From positions 235,508-299,507 of the forward strand of contig PUQB01000023.1 in NCBI GenBank assembly GCA_003024785.1: a stretch of DNA of 64,000 nucleotides, read 5' to 3'. Position 1 is the stretch's first letter, and each line of letters starts with the position of its first letter. Positions 12,963 through 24,612 of the stretch are shown piece after piece. Source of the DNA: Selaginella tamariscina. Its lineage: Eukaryota > Streptophyta > Lycopodiopsida > Selaginellales > Selaginellaceae. Made by a program: the position numbers and the translations under genes. The notes beneath the pieces are model-generated. The model was not told the origin of the DNA and did not search any database. It was given only the letters and a program-made list of their open reading frames with translations.

Positions 12963-13467
12963 TGTCAAGCCACGATCCAGGAACCAGGAAGCAAGTAGGA
13001 TTCCGAGAACAGGAAGGCTTGACTCAGGAACAGGACCGAGAGCAGGACAGGAACTAGGAACAGGAACAGGACGGATCCAGAACAAGACAGGATCCGGGAG
13101 CAAGACAGGAGCAGGAGGCAAAGAGTAAGACAAGAACAAGACAAGAACAAGGAACAAGAATAATCGTAGAATGACTGGTGTTGATTGTAACTGATTGTAC
13201 AACAATTAGGTCGGAGCTTTTATGCTCACAACTCCAAGCTAATCTGGTCATGAGCCTAATCTAGTCACTAGCCAAAATTGGTCATCCTTATCCTATAGGA
13301 ATATCCTGTAGGAATATCCTGCGGGAATATCCTATGGCATATCCTGTGGAATATCCTGCGGGAAATCCTGTATGCATATCCTGTAGGGAATCCTGTATCG
13401 TATCCTGTATCCTGTATCAGGCTGAATCCTGTATGTCGTATCCTGTATCCTGTATCGGGTCGTGACA
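12963..13467 (-). repeat. LTR of the chromovirus (5' LTR)
   Basis: 505-bp partner of the LTR at 7383-7883, with the same TG...CA ends. Most differences are single-base indels and changes in the number of TATCCTG units at 13300-13460. It is the promoter-bearing LTR for minus-strand transcription. Confidence 0.95.
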
Positions 13468-14045
13468 GTAACGATGTTTTGAGCTGCATTATTATCCATT
13501 TCCTACATAAACTCTGTCATTCTGACATGTGGTACAAAAATTTTTACCAACCCCCTCTCTTACCTCATGGCAATGCTGAAAATCCATGTTTTCAACTGTT
13601 TCATTACATTTACAAAATGATAATTAGTTGACCTTATAATTATCAAGATATATTATTTACCTTGTTAATGTGACTCATGTTTGAACTAAAAGCTTCATTA
13701 ATCTTTGAAAATTTATTTTTTGTACAAATATAAACGAAATATACAAAAATGCCTTATGTTATACTCATTTACAACTATTCGTCACTCTAAGAACTCATTA
13801 ACAATTCTTCTTTGTTATTACCTTCTGAGTAAGGTGAAGAAGGTCTAGGCCGCTTATGAGATGGTTCAAGATCTTCCGTATCTTCTGTTAATGTTTTCAT
13901 GGGTAATGGAGTGTGTGAATGTTCTGTACTCCTCGACATAACTTCCGATATAATATCTGATTAAAATTCGTCTTCACACTTCAACATTGAACCAGATTCG
14001 TCTTCAGAAATATTGCACTTATCGGAAGGGACTTTCTCAAATACT
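13468..14045 (-). mobile_element. Giant TIR element, copy 1 (continuation)
   Basis: Resumes the element after the retrotransposon: GTAACGATGTTTTGAGCTGC matches 29785 onward. The match covers the 5' end of the HAD-like gene and the C-terminal tail of the ParB/methylase-like gene, and ends at about 14043, where TTTCTCAAATAC runs into a (TA)n/(GA)n repeat and host-like exons. The equivalent point in the full copy is about 30363. Copy 1 therefore keeps only the leftmost 2 kb of the element. Confidence 0.8.
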
Positions 14046-14099
14046 CTTGTATATATATATAGAGAGAGAGAGGGGGGGAGAAAGAGAGAGTACCATCTT

Positions 14100-14555
14100 C
14101 TACAGAGCATGCAGCCATGTTTGTGTGAAGATAAACAATGTGTCAAGTGCTGCTTCCTGTGCAATCTCCGACTCATCTTCATGGCACCAATCAATAAAGG
14201 AATGCTTGCACTGGCTACTTCGGTCATTCTAAACTGTGGGAACAGATTAAACATTGTGTTTATCGATTTAACTATCTCTTCTTGTACTGGTTGCCTTGAC
14301 CATAGGTCCTTCTCTAATAGAGCTGCCACAATACAAACAATTTAGATGTATGTATGTGTGTGTGTGTGCGTGTGCGTGTGTGTAAATAATATTAAACACG
14401 TAAACAACCTTACCAAGGAGGGCCTGGAGAGTCTCAACGGAGGCAAACTCATGAACGGTGTGGTTAGAGAATAAAATCCTGATTAATGAAGCAGCCTGAA
14501 CGGCAGTCTCTGGTCTTCCTATAGCAAGGATCTCTTGTAATGCTTGAACTCCATT
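14100..14555 (-). pseudogene. ARM/HEAT-like protein, two exons
   Basis: Two minus-strand exons in correct splice phase. The exon from about 14555 to 14414 encodes VQALQEILAIGRPETAVQAA and continues to LQALL, with donor G|GTAAGG at 14413. The intron ends in TTGTGGCAG, and the second exon starts at 14322 with LLEKDLWSRQPVQEEIVKSI, then VASASIPLLIGAMK. After AMK a one-base shift is needed to continue (SEIAQEAALDTLFIFTQTW) to a stop at 14100-14102. Alternating amphipathic helices with ALLxLL and IPLLIGAM patterns suggest an armadillo/HEAT solenoid. The specific protein is not recognised. Higher GC than the surroundings marks it as host coding sequence, probably cut off by the transposon end at 14045. 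Confidence 0.5.
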
Positions 14556-14785
14556 TTATTATTTTATATATAATAAAATTATAGAATAATGATTTAAACA
14601 ATTCCATATGCCACTATATGCATTATATGGATCTATATATATAGATATAGGACACTAATGTATTTTTATATCTATACTTGCTTACATACACATAATAACA
14701 TTGATTTTTTTTAATGAGTTTGTCAACTCTGTTTAACTCCTGCCTAACCTTTTTAACCACGTTGTTGAAAAGTTCTTAATCTCCC

Positions 14786-15019
14786 TCTTATACCGAGTTC
14801 TTTTACGGATGTGATTGTGAATTATCTCTGCGTGCTTGTGTGTGTGTGTGTGTTAATTTATAAGAGGTATCAGTGGTTTTATTAAGGTGGTTAATAAAGT
14901 TTATGGTGAACTTAATTTAAGTTTCTTAATATATGTGTGTGTGTGTGTGTAGAGGTATAATCGCTACATGTAAAGACGGTTGTACATATGTTTGCTACAT
15001 ATGTATATACATATGACCT

Positions 15020-15059
<40 letters not shown>

Positions 15060-15454
15060 GTGTGCTTCTTTAGATATATGCAGAATATATACACGATATA
15101 TGCTGAGTATCTCTGTGAGGTGTATGTGTATGTATGTATATGTGTATGATGTATATGCGTGTCTGTATAAAATACATACCTGATGTTGTTTTCTTGTACT
15201 ATCAGGGAGAAGCTGTCAGAGGCAGATGGCACAACGAGTTACAGTGAGGTAAGTGCTTTTGCTATATACATATAGATAGATCATTATGATATGTATATAA
15301 TGTATGTGTATATGTGTATATATATAGAGGAACTAGTTTCGTTATTCTAGACTGCGCTACTGTTTCAATATATTTTGCACACACACACACACAGGGAAAA
15401 ACTAAAACAGGCGTTTATAAGAAGCAGATTGAAAAGCTTGTGACGCTTACTTGA
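14786..15454 (+). pseudogene. Unidentified gene 3' exons
   Basis: Three small exon-like pieces. About 14790-14860 encodes SFTDVIVNYLCV, paralogous to the block at 4859-4959. Exon 15206-15248 follows a TATCAG acceptor, reads EKLSEADGTTSYSE, and ends at a perfect GTAAGT donor. The intron 15249-15394 contains (TA)n and (CA)n and ends in CACAG. The last exon 15395-15454 reads GKTKTGVYKKQIEKLVTLT and then TGA. The two final exons join in phase 0. The basic C-terminus is not diagnostic. This looks like the 3' end of a real plus-strand gene whose 5' part is not recognisable here. Confidence 0.4.
15016..15060. repeat. (CA)n(TA)n microsatellite
   Basis: Uninterrupted CA then TA dinucleotides lying within the exon-bearing region. 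Confidence 0.9.
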
Positions 15455-15459
15455 AGTTA

Positions 15460-17289
15460 GTTCTATTTATATCCACTTTTTTGGATAAAAATCTGTATAT
15501 TAATATTCTATGTAACAACATATTATACAATATTTATTATTATTAAGACTAAAATCCGTTGGTTTAAAATGTACGGCACTGGGCTATACCATAGAGATTG
15601 TCCTTGTTGATCAATGCACGCACACACACAGTTTCTTCAAGCTCAAGTGCCATGTGTTGTGTGTGTTGTGATGAAGACAGGCGGTCCTTATTCCAACCAT
15701 CAATTGGATCCTCTTTCTCTCTCTCTCTCTCACACACACAACACACGCATACTAAACGAAAAGCATAATCAATCATGTGTTTGTGTGTACATTCTATTTT
15801 TATCTGAAATACAATTAAATAATTTTTGTTTATCATAACATTAAATAATAATTCTTAATAATTTGTTTAACTTACAGTCGGGAAGGCTCAAACTTGTTAA
15901 ACTTATAATCATTATATTCCCTCATACCAGATTACCTAATAAATTTGAATATAAACTTCTTATGAATATATATTAATTACATGTCACAAATACAATGTAT
16001 ATAAATGAAAATACAGTAAATTCTGTTACTATATTACATTATTCTTTATTTCACTTTTATTTTCATTTTATAATTTTGATTATAACTATTATTGATGAAT
16101 TACAAATAAAATTATGAATATATTTAGAAAATGTGTTCTATATATTCTTTTAGAAAAGCTCTCCCCTTTTTCTCATTGTTTTTGTATATCTGGATGTATA
16201 TACATGTGTGTAATATATATTATATATTATGATGAAATTCTCATAATATTATAGTACGAAACTAATATTAGAAAATGCACAAACAGCAAAACACCCACAT
16301 TTATGCAACATTCTACATCAAGTTCTCTACCAATTGACCTATATATATATGCAATTGTAGATATGCACATAAAGTATTATTTTTTATAATAACTATTAAT
16401 ATAAATACATGTATTTTACAACATTTTAATTTGATGATTTAAATTTGATTTATTTTAAGAGTATTTTAGTAATATCTTATATTTAATGTATAAAACAATA
16501 TATTTTAAAAGATATATTTATAAATTGTGTATGCATGTGTGTGTGGTGTGTGTTGTGTGTGTTTATTTAATTATCTATTAAATTTATTTTACATGAAAGC
16601 AGATGCTATGTGTACTTTGCCATGCATAATGCTGCAAATACACAATATAAACTATTTTTTATTATTAGCAACTTATAATTATATTAATAATTTAAACCTT
16701 TCAGGTAGGAAATGACTATTTTAACGTGTTTGTGTAGTGTTTGATTTATTGAAATATGAATATGTGAAACAAACTCTTTAATTAACATCTCATACTATGC
16801 TAAGTATCTTTTAATTAACAGTTCATACTATGTGTGTGTGAGAGAGATTCAAAAACATAAAAAACCATTATTCTTTAAGTGAAAATAGTTTCAACATCAA
16901 GAAAGAATAGGACGAATATTCTCAATCTCTTGAACGTTAGGTTAAATTTAAAACGCTGCTTCATATATATATAAAGTTTAAATATAAAAGAGTTATTTAA
17001 ATCAACATTGTATAATAATATTAATTAGTACACATTAAACATTGTTACCAGTTTATATTTTTTGTTAAATTAAAAATGCAAAATAGAATGTATGTTCTTT
17101 CCATCTCTCTCTCTCTCTCTCTCTACTGGATCTATATACACTATACTTTGAAGTTTCGCGTATTTTACATATTCATGAGATTTTTAAAATAATTACAGCA
17201 GAGAGAAGTTTAATTGGTGTTGGTTCTAATCATTTTGATATGTCAATGTAGATGCTAATGATTAAAATTAGATCTTGCCCCCCCCGGTG

Positions 17290-17336
<47 letters not shown>

Positions 17337-17650
17337 GCACGCACGCACGCATCATCGGGCACTTTTGTGTAACTCCTGCCCTTTTTCAACAATATAACTT
17401 ATATTGTCTCCTTAAAATTAGTTTTGTAACGATTTACATTATATGCACACATGTTATTGTTATTGTTATTATATAAAATTTTATTCTTCTTCTATTTATA
17501 ATAAGCTTAAAGATTCAATATCAAATCGGTTGGATTTTTCAAATTAAATAAGTTTTTAGGACTTTAAAATCTTAATTGAGGAAGATAGACATGTAACAGT
17601 ATTCTCCATTAATATACTTAAAATTAATTAATAACGAAGCATATTCGCTT
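15460..17650. other. AT-rich intergenic DNA
   Basis: No supported gene. It holds (CT)n(CA)n at 15714-15747, its reverse form (GTGTGAGAGAGA) at 16831-16848, a (CT)n tract at 17105-17123, and a long CCCCCC/(CT)n/(CA)n/(CGCA)n composite at 17277-17350. Short open frames here run through the repeats. Confidence 0.65.
17289..17350. repeat. (CT)n(CA)n(CGCA)n composite microsatellite
   Basis: CT dinucleotides switch cleanly to CA, then to GCAC units. Confidence 0.9.
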
Positions 17651-17658
17651 ATGCATAC

Positions 17659-17760
17659 ATGCTGAGGAACAAGCACCTATTACGGGACGATGAGGCATTT
17701 GTCAAGGCACGGTATGGGAAGAAAATCAAGTACGCCTCCTCCCCCACACTTGTCACGTGA
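17659..17760 (+). CDS. Possible small exon, unidentified
   Basis: A 33-codon open frame from ATG to TGA (MLRNKHLLRDDEAFVKARYG, then KKIKYASSPTLVT) in a GC-richer island inside AT-rich DNA. The charged, non-repetitive composition looks coding. The frame also stays open a few codons upstream of the ATG, so it may be a terminal exon and not a complete gene. I do not recognise the product. Confidence 0.3.
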   Translation: MLRNKHLLRDDEAFVKARYGKKIKYASSPTLVT

Positions 17761-17827
17761 GGAGAAGTATATGGTAAATGCACACACCTATGCAGGTATA
17801 TAAAATTTCATATATGATATATAATCA

Positions 17828-17859
<32 letters not shown>

Positions 17860-18018
17860 TTTCTTTATATAATACAAGGGTTTCTTTACAATATAGCGTG
17901 TGCATGCTGACTAGTGTTTTAAGATGTAATATAAGATAGTAGTAATTATAATAGTAAATCAACCTATTTAACGAATGAGCTTATGCTGCATATTAAAACA
18001 CTTTACTTACCTGATGTG

Positions 18019-18079
<61 letters not shown>

Positions 18080-18840
18080 GTCTATCTATATATTTAGTAG
18101 GTGTTAATAATAAGAGTTAAACTATACAAAGTTATATAGCATGATTATATTATGTTTTACAGACACAATATATTGAATTGTATACCATACATAACATATT
18201 GCAAAAATTATATATAATATATAAAATGGCCCATGATTTTAAATAATAGTTTTAAAAAAATTACATGACGGTAAATCCAGGACCATGCGTTATTACTTAG
18301 AGATTTTAATATTAATGAAACTGATATAACTTGGTATAATTTCAAATATTAAAAATACCAAGGATATTTCACAATTGTTGTTATTCTTGATAAAAGGTAA
18401 AATAAGTAATACAATAAAAAGAACCAATAATATCAAAAATAAAAGTAATAATAATACGTATATATACATATGTATTACTTTTACTTTTGATATTTACTTT
18501 TATAAAAAATAAAAGTAGTTTTCAATCACAGTGAAGAAAACATAAATAGTTTTTTTTATATATCTGTACAATAAAAGAAGAAACGACAGCAGACTCATAA
18601 GAATAACTATGTCTACATATATATATTATATATATATATATATATATATTAGATATCCTGATAAACTAAATTATATACATGTATATATATATGGCTATGT
18701 TAGTGTCTACTATATTATCTTTAACATTTAATCTCATTTAATTTAACTGTTTTAACATTTCAACAATCAAGATAAACAAACACAAGAACTACGATTTATC
18801 AATTTTATAAGTATGAATATTTATATATAAGTACAATTAC
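17761..18840. other. AT-rich DNA with microsatellites
   Basis: Holds (CA)n at 17827-17860, a long (CT)n(CA)n composite at 18021-18078 and (TA)n at about 18620-18650. I see no gene. Confidence 0.7.
18021..18078. repeat. (CT)n(CA)n composite microsatellite
   Basis: About 17 CT units followed directly by about 12 CA units. Confidence 0.95.
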
Positions 18841-19187
18841 CTGATTATATATTTACACAGCAATACTTCATCCACACTCAGGTTAACTCTCTTGATACCA
18901 AACCAAAGCCTCGAATGCAAGGCAGCAATCCGAACCCAAGGCAAACACCCCAGACATGAAGCCGACCTAGCACGCAAAGGAGCAGTTCAAGCAAGCACGG
19001 ATCCACACTCCCATGGCAAAAAGAGGCACATATGACAAATCATCCAAACTTGCAACACACACCCCATTGTGATTTAATCGAATACAAAACCTAGGGCAGC
19101 CACTTGAGTACGGGTCCACACTCCCATTGCTCTAAACCAAGTCTAAAGGACAACCGTCCAGGAGCTCAAGACTCACACTCATTGACA
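18841..19187. other. GC-richer island of unknown nature
   Basis: A stretch rich in CCAAGGCAA, AAGCACGG and CCACACTCCCAT words. TCCACACTCCCAT occurs at about 19000 and 19112. It has no long open frame in any frame and no similarity to the other elements in this window. It may be a fragment of another retrotransposon. Confidence 0.3.
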
Positions 19188-20420
19188 TTTAAATATTGTC
19201 AATTTTTATTAAGAAATATTTTTACAAAAATTATGCAAAAGTATAAAAATAGAGTTTATACATGTGTTAAACTCAAATACTCAGCATTTCAATATGGTTT
19301 AAACATAACAAAATAAAAAATATACATAAATTAATATATGTATATTTAAAATGCTAAATGTTTAAACACTGATATAACTACAAATAGTTTTCCCAAAATT
19401 AAATGATTATATTTTATGGGTAAAACATATGTTACACTTTTGTATGGTGTAACAAATAATTATTAACATTAATAATAGTATGATAATAATTAAAATTTAT
19501 TAAACTAATGACTTTGATAAAGTTCAAGTTTAACTTTTAAGGTTAGTTATATGTTTGTTTTAAACAAAATTAGTAAAATAATACAACCAAACCGGTTTTT
19601 GTGTTTAAAAAAAAAATGGTTGTGGTAAATAATGGTTTAAAACATAAGTATATATAAACTCGTATAAATGCATATATATGGAAACTAAATGTTTCCAATG
19701 CTAAATGCATATATATGGAAACTAAATGTTTCCAATGCTAAATTAGAATACTGAGAGGTTTTATTTATCTCTCTAAGCAGATACGAGAAATAAATTTTAT
19801 GTTTATCATTTATAAAATGTGTTAAAATAATTATAAAATAGCATGAGTTTAAAATTAGAAGTTAAGATTGATAAAACTTCAAAAATAAAAATTGACATTT
19901 AAATATTGTCAATTTTTATTAAAAACGCTTTTACAAAAGATTTGCAAAAGTATTCAAATGGAGTTTAAACAAATGTTAAACTCAGGTACTTAGCTAATAA
20001 ACATGGTTTAGACACGACAAATAAATTTACATGAAATATACATGTAGATAAATGCTTAATGTTTTAAAACACCAATATACCTATAAATAGTTGTTTCCAA
20101 ATGTAAATACATTTTGGAAGTAACATATGTTATACATAGAATATCTTTTCTATGAATTAATAAATTATTATTAGCATACTGATTATAGTATGATAATAAA
20201 AAATTTAATAATTAAACTAAAGACTTGCATAAAGTTCAAGTTTAATTTTTAAATATTGTTGTCAAAGGTAAATACTTTTTTGGGAATAACATGTATTACT
20301 TATAGAAAGTTTTTTCTATGAAGTAATAAATTTTTATTAACATACTTGTAATAGTGTGATAATAATTAAATTAGTAATTAAACAAAAACTTACATTAAGT
20401 TTAAGTTTAATTTCTAAATA
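19188..20420. repeat. AT-rich tandem duplications
   Basis: TGACATTTAAATATTGTCAA starts at about 19183 and again at about 19892, and the following 350 bases match diffusely (ACAAAA, AAAGTAT, TGTTAAACTC, GGTTTA and GATAATAATTAAA landmarks), giving a unit near 709 bp. A third partial copy runs from about 20263 to 20420. Inside the first unit, 19667-19741 is a 36-37-bp tandem duplication (GCATATATATGGAAACTAAA plus ATGTTTCCAATGCTAAAT). No coding capacity. Confidence 0.7.
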
Positions 20421-21388
20421 TGGGAACAAGATTACCAAATGAAACCCCGTTTTTTTTTTTTAAATAATAAATAGTAGTTTCAAATAATGAGTAAAACATA
20501 AGCTTAAATAAAACTTGTAAAATCATGTGGAAATTTAAAATATTCCTATGGCTGGATAAGAATATTCAGATTGCAAGACAAGAATATTCATAAGAATATT
20601 CTAAAGAATATTCCATTTGTTGTCAGAGTTTTAACCTAAAGGGCCAACACGTGGCAACACGTGGCTACCAAGTGGCCATTCGGCGTCATCACCCTGTGTG
20701 AGCAATGCTAAGTCTTCCAAGATAACCCTAAGAGTTTAACTCAGGGGCCCAATTAAGCAAAAGACTTATAGTCCTACCCTAAGTCCCCTAGAATGACCAT
20801 CTCCTAAACCCTAGAGGATAACCCGAGTAGACTTTAGGATCCTGTCCCAGTAGACCTAGACAGGCTCATGCCCTAACCCCACAAAGGAGATGTGTCTCAC
20901 ACATACCCCCGTGATGCATCGTCACTTACCCCTCGAGGAATCACCCTCATTTGAGAATACAACCCCTTTAGGGCGACAAGGGGTACCCTAAACCATGACT
21001 AACCACTAAGGGTTTGAGTGGCCAAGTCATACCCTATACCTAGGGCTAATACTTAGTGAGGACACGTGTGCGCCGTAGGTGGACACGAGTGTTTTGCTAA
21101 GCAAACTTCCTAAAACTAGGTTTGGATAACCCTAAGTACATGACCTTGCGAATGTCTTATGATAGGGCTTTTGCTAATGAGCTTAGGTTTTCAACCCTTA
21201 AATCCTAAGGAGAACACCCCCTAGCCAGGTGTGCCAAAGCACACCTAGTTACGAGACCTAACCTCCCTTGAGCAAATGCTCAAGGTTTAGCACCCTAGTG
21301 TAAACACAAGCATGTATGTTTACTAGAGTATCCAACCCCTTAGCAACAAACCCATGACACAACCCCAAAGGGTGTGCCTCGGCGTTGT

Positions 21389-22454
21389 TGTCATAGTTTT
21401 TACTATGACTCGACCTTTACTTTGGGGTTTGACTGTTGTTACCTATCGAGTTGTGTGACGAACCTTAGATAGTTTGTTTTGAATTGCCTCGAAAGTAGAT
21501 ATCACACGGAAACACAATCACGTACATTTTTTGAGCTTGCCCTAAACCCTAAACCCTAAACCCTAATTAACCTTAAACCAATAAAGGTTAATTGTGATTT
21601 AGGGTACCCCTTATCACTTAAAAAGGGGTTGTATTTGTAGGAAATTCTAAGCGAAGATAGAACTTACCTTCTAGAAACTTTCCCTCGGTTTGATGTTCTA
21701 GATTAGGGTTCTTTGCAAAGTATAGCTTGTCAAAATAAGGGTTAGGGACACCCCTAGGGTTGACCTAACCCTAGGGTTGTCCTAACCCCACGCCCTAAAC
21801 CCCCCCCTCTAGGGGTTAGGTTTAGGGTTAGGTAGGACAACCGTTTTCTCTAAGGGCTGGCATTTCCGTGCCAGCCCACTTACTCATTTAAGTAAACAGG
21901 GGAGGGGGTCCGTCACATAAATAAGGTAGAATATATGTAATGAGGCTTCTTGGGTTCAAAAGAGAGCTTATTAACCTCCTATTGGTGCAAGTTAAGCTTG
22001 TGTCATCAAGGTGCAACCCTCCGTTGTGCCGCCCAAACTTCCACACGACAGGGGTACAACCCACCCTAGGGTTAGACTATCCTTATCGGTGGCAGGATCT
22101 TGCCTTTGAGATAGGGCACGTCACTTTTAAGGAGTTAGTCAGATTCCTTGGTTTGAAAACTTGCTCGTAAAACTCAAAGGCATTGCTCGAGTTCAAAACT
22201 AGTGGTTGAGGCCTTGCTTCGGTCGCCTCAACCACACCAAGTTAGGAACGACACCTAAAGCTCGGCTAGTCCGTGTATCCTGATTCACAAGGTGAGTCTC
22301 GTTCGAGGACTTCGTCAGCTAGGGGTTTGACTTCCTAAGGCTTGGGTTCCTAATACGTGTTACTTTACCAGATTCTGTGGGGTTTCCAAGAGAGGGGATT
22401 CTAGGGTTGGCACCTAGCAAGCCGCCTTTGTGGCACCAGGTGAAAACTCTGACA
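21389..22454 (+). repeat. Nested solo LTR with 5-bp target duplication
   Basis: Begins TGTCATAGTTTTTACTATGA and ends GAAAACTCTGACA. GTTGT flanks it on both sides (21384-21388 and 22455-22459). The paralogous unit lacks it: at 25460-25464 a single GTTGT joins the two flanks. Its ends are the reverse of the surrounding LTR, so it is a relative of the same family in the opposite orientation. It includes a telomere-like run of CCCTAAA units at about 21540-21565. Confidence 0.75.
21540..21566. repeat. Interstitial telomere-like (CCCTAAA)n
   Basis: About three and a half tandem CCCTAAA units, the plant-type telomere motif. It lies inside an LTR, so it is not a chromosome end. Confidence 0.85.
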
Positions 22455-23380
22455 GTTGTATCGTGTAACGACTAGCCCAATGTCACATCTCCATGTGACA
22501 CTACCTTCCACAATGTGCCATAGCCCTTTAGATTCGAGAGTTGCACCAAGTGCCACAAACATGGCCCCCTAAATGCCAACTCTAGAACCCCTTAGTGAAC
22601 CCTTAGGAACTGGTAAGGTGAACCTATCAAACAAGATCCCACACCCACAGCCGGTCAAGGACACGGATGTGCCTGGCTTGGCCATGAGTGCTACACCTAG
22701 TTTGACGTGGAGGAGTAGGCTGGAGACAAGCCACAACCTTTGCCTCTTGGAACGTGCATCCCGACAAGACCTCCCAGGCATGGATTTGCCAATGTTAAGG
22801 GTAAGCTATCCCGAAGGTGGGACGTACCCCTATCATCTAGAAGTTAGGGCGGCACAATAGAGGTTGTACCTTAACGACACAAGCTAAAGCTTGCACCGGT
22901 AGAAGAGTAATAAACTCAGTCATGAACCCAAGAGCTCTCCTACGTATACTCTACCTTATTTATGTGACGGCCCCCCCCCCCTTTCCGGTATGTGTAAGTG
23001 GGCTGGCACTAAATGCCAACCCCTTAGTTAATGAGTTGAGTTTGCACACTAACCCCTACCTTTAAACCCTAACCAAGGGGGGTGGGGTTTTAGGGCATGG
23101 GTTAGGGCAACCCTAGGGGTGTTCCTAACCCTATTTAACATGCCAAACTCATCTTAACTAGGACGTCAAAATTGGGGGTGGGTTTTCTAGAAGGTAAGTG
23201 CTACCTTCGCTTAGAGTTTCTCGCGACATCTAAAGATAGCTGGCCGGACTACCCCTAAACACCTAAGTGCACTAAGCGGGGCTATTTTTTTACTATATTT
23301 AGGGTTCATCAACATAGTACAGTAGGTAACAACAATCACTATCCAAAGTAAAAGGTCAAGTCATAGTAAAAACTATAACA

Positions 23381-24612
23381 CACTCCCCGCCTTTGAAAAT
23401 GTCAATGTCCTCGTTGACGTCCAACTCCAAGACTATATAATGTTAGAAAAAATTAACCAAAACTAACATATCACTCTATGTGGAGTCAGCCAAAAGTTCA
23501 TATAAGTTTTATTAACCCCCTTGCATTATGTGAAACCAAGTACTTTAGAATTGTCGTTCATTGAGTCATAAACCCAGCTGCCGGAGGCACCACTTGCGAC
23601 ATTAAGTCACTTGGAGACCTTTTGCACGTCTGCAAAGTCTGTCACCCGACGCAAACAACACTGGTTAATTTATTTACTTAAGTAGAATTTATATTTGGAG
23701 GCCTCTAGTTAGTGTGTTGCCGGCCCCTTGGTTAATAAGAAATAAAGACTTGCTTTATTCCTTAATATCAAACGCTATTGATGACCTTGTCGTCTTAGCG
23801 CACAACAAGCACTTGACGTCTATCTCAAGTGCTTAACTAAACGCCTTCACGTTTCTCCAATTGTTTCACATTTTCACATGTCTCGGTATTAAAGCTTCAC
23901 TTTTCTGTATCCCTCAGTGTTTCTCATTACCCCTTTACATAAGGGTCTGCTACTATATCTATCCCCCTTTAGTATATAGTTACGCCAGACTAGGTATGAG
24001 ACTTTTTTCGGAATCAAGTTCTTTTCCGATACTAGAGTACTAATCCCGAAACCCTGTTCTTTGTAGACATGTCAATCTGGCCAGAGGCGATCACAGAGGC
24101 GCATGGCTGTACACATGTATACAACAAGGTCATACCAATCTGCCAAATGCCATCCACTTGGTGTGTCATTAGCATAATTTATTCTTAATAGGAACCAAAT
24201 TGAGTCAAATCTACAACAAAGTGTGATAGCTCTTACCATTCGTCTTTCGCAACCTAGCTTGTACTCTTTCATAACACCGACCAGTTCAGGGATCAGATAA
24301 GCTAACATACCTTTCTTACAAACTTGTGTGGAAACTAGGAAATTCTACCCATCTCTAGCACCTCAATCGATGACCTTAGATAACACGTCCCTTAATTGTC
24401 ACTTTCATTGTACTCATTCCCCAAAGAGCACATCATACTAGATGCCGTTCAGTACTTCCCAACTCTTTATCTCACTAAGTTTAAAATACTAAATTTAAAA
24501 ACTTAGTTTCTACAATAAGAGTCTCCCTGAACTCAGAATACTGCATGTTATTCATAATATTATACTCATGTCCATCTCTCAAATTGATTATGTAAATGTT
24601 TCTCAACATTAT
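23381..24612 (-). mobile_element. Internal region of a non-autonomous LTR retrotransposon
   Basis: 1.2 kb between two LTR-like units, repeated at 26977-28210. Adjacent to the left LTR, the minus strand reads like the tail of a gypsy-type polyprotein (ELDVNED, then a purine tract). The rest has only short frames; the longest (24072-24308, minus) is unrecognised and is not preserved intact in the second copy. There is no RT, integrase or RNase H, so it would depend on proteins from another element. It resembles large LTR elements without genes (LARD type). Confidence 0.55.

Larger units (their letters stand above)
7383..13467 (-). mobile_element. Ty3/gypsy chromovirus, nearly complete
   Basis: A 6.1-kb LTR retrotransposon transcribed on the minus strand. 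LTRs of 501 and 505 bp begin TG and end CA, and a 5-bp GTAAC duplication flanks them. The order on the minus strand is gag, zinc knuckle, protease, reverse transcriptase, RNase H, integrase, chromodomain, which is the chromovirus order. A purine tract (AGGGAGGAGG, minus strand, about 7887-7896) precedes the 3' LTR. The LTRs are nearly identical apart from small indels, so the insertion is recent. The coding part carries several one-base frameshifts. The sequence after the 5' LTR does not resemble the usual initiator-methionine primer site, so the primer is unresolved. Confidence 0.95.
20621..23380 (-). repeat. LTR-like repeat 1 with a nested solo LTR
   Basis: On the plus strand it begins TGTCAGAGTTTTAACC and ends GTAAAAACTATAACA. 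Read on the minus strand it starts TG and ends CA. The same unit recurs at 24613-26431. Directly to its right, 23381-23395 reads on the minus strand as a purine tract (CAAAGGCGGGGAGTG), as expected just before a 3' LTR. The unit carries a 1066-bp insertion (21389-22454). It is GC-richer than its surroundings, full of CCCTAA/TTAGGG-like words, and has no credible open frame. Confidence 0.65.

Noticed and set aside
21540..21566. Chromosome end, because of CCCTAAA repeats
   Set aside because: Only three to four units, embedded in an LTR with normal sequence on both sides.
21940..22170. Possible gene in the 20.6-28.2 kb repeats (also 22569-22860, 25665-25859, 26740-27028)
   Set aside because: The frames are not conserved between repeat copies and occur on both strands of inverted copies.
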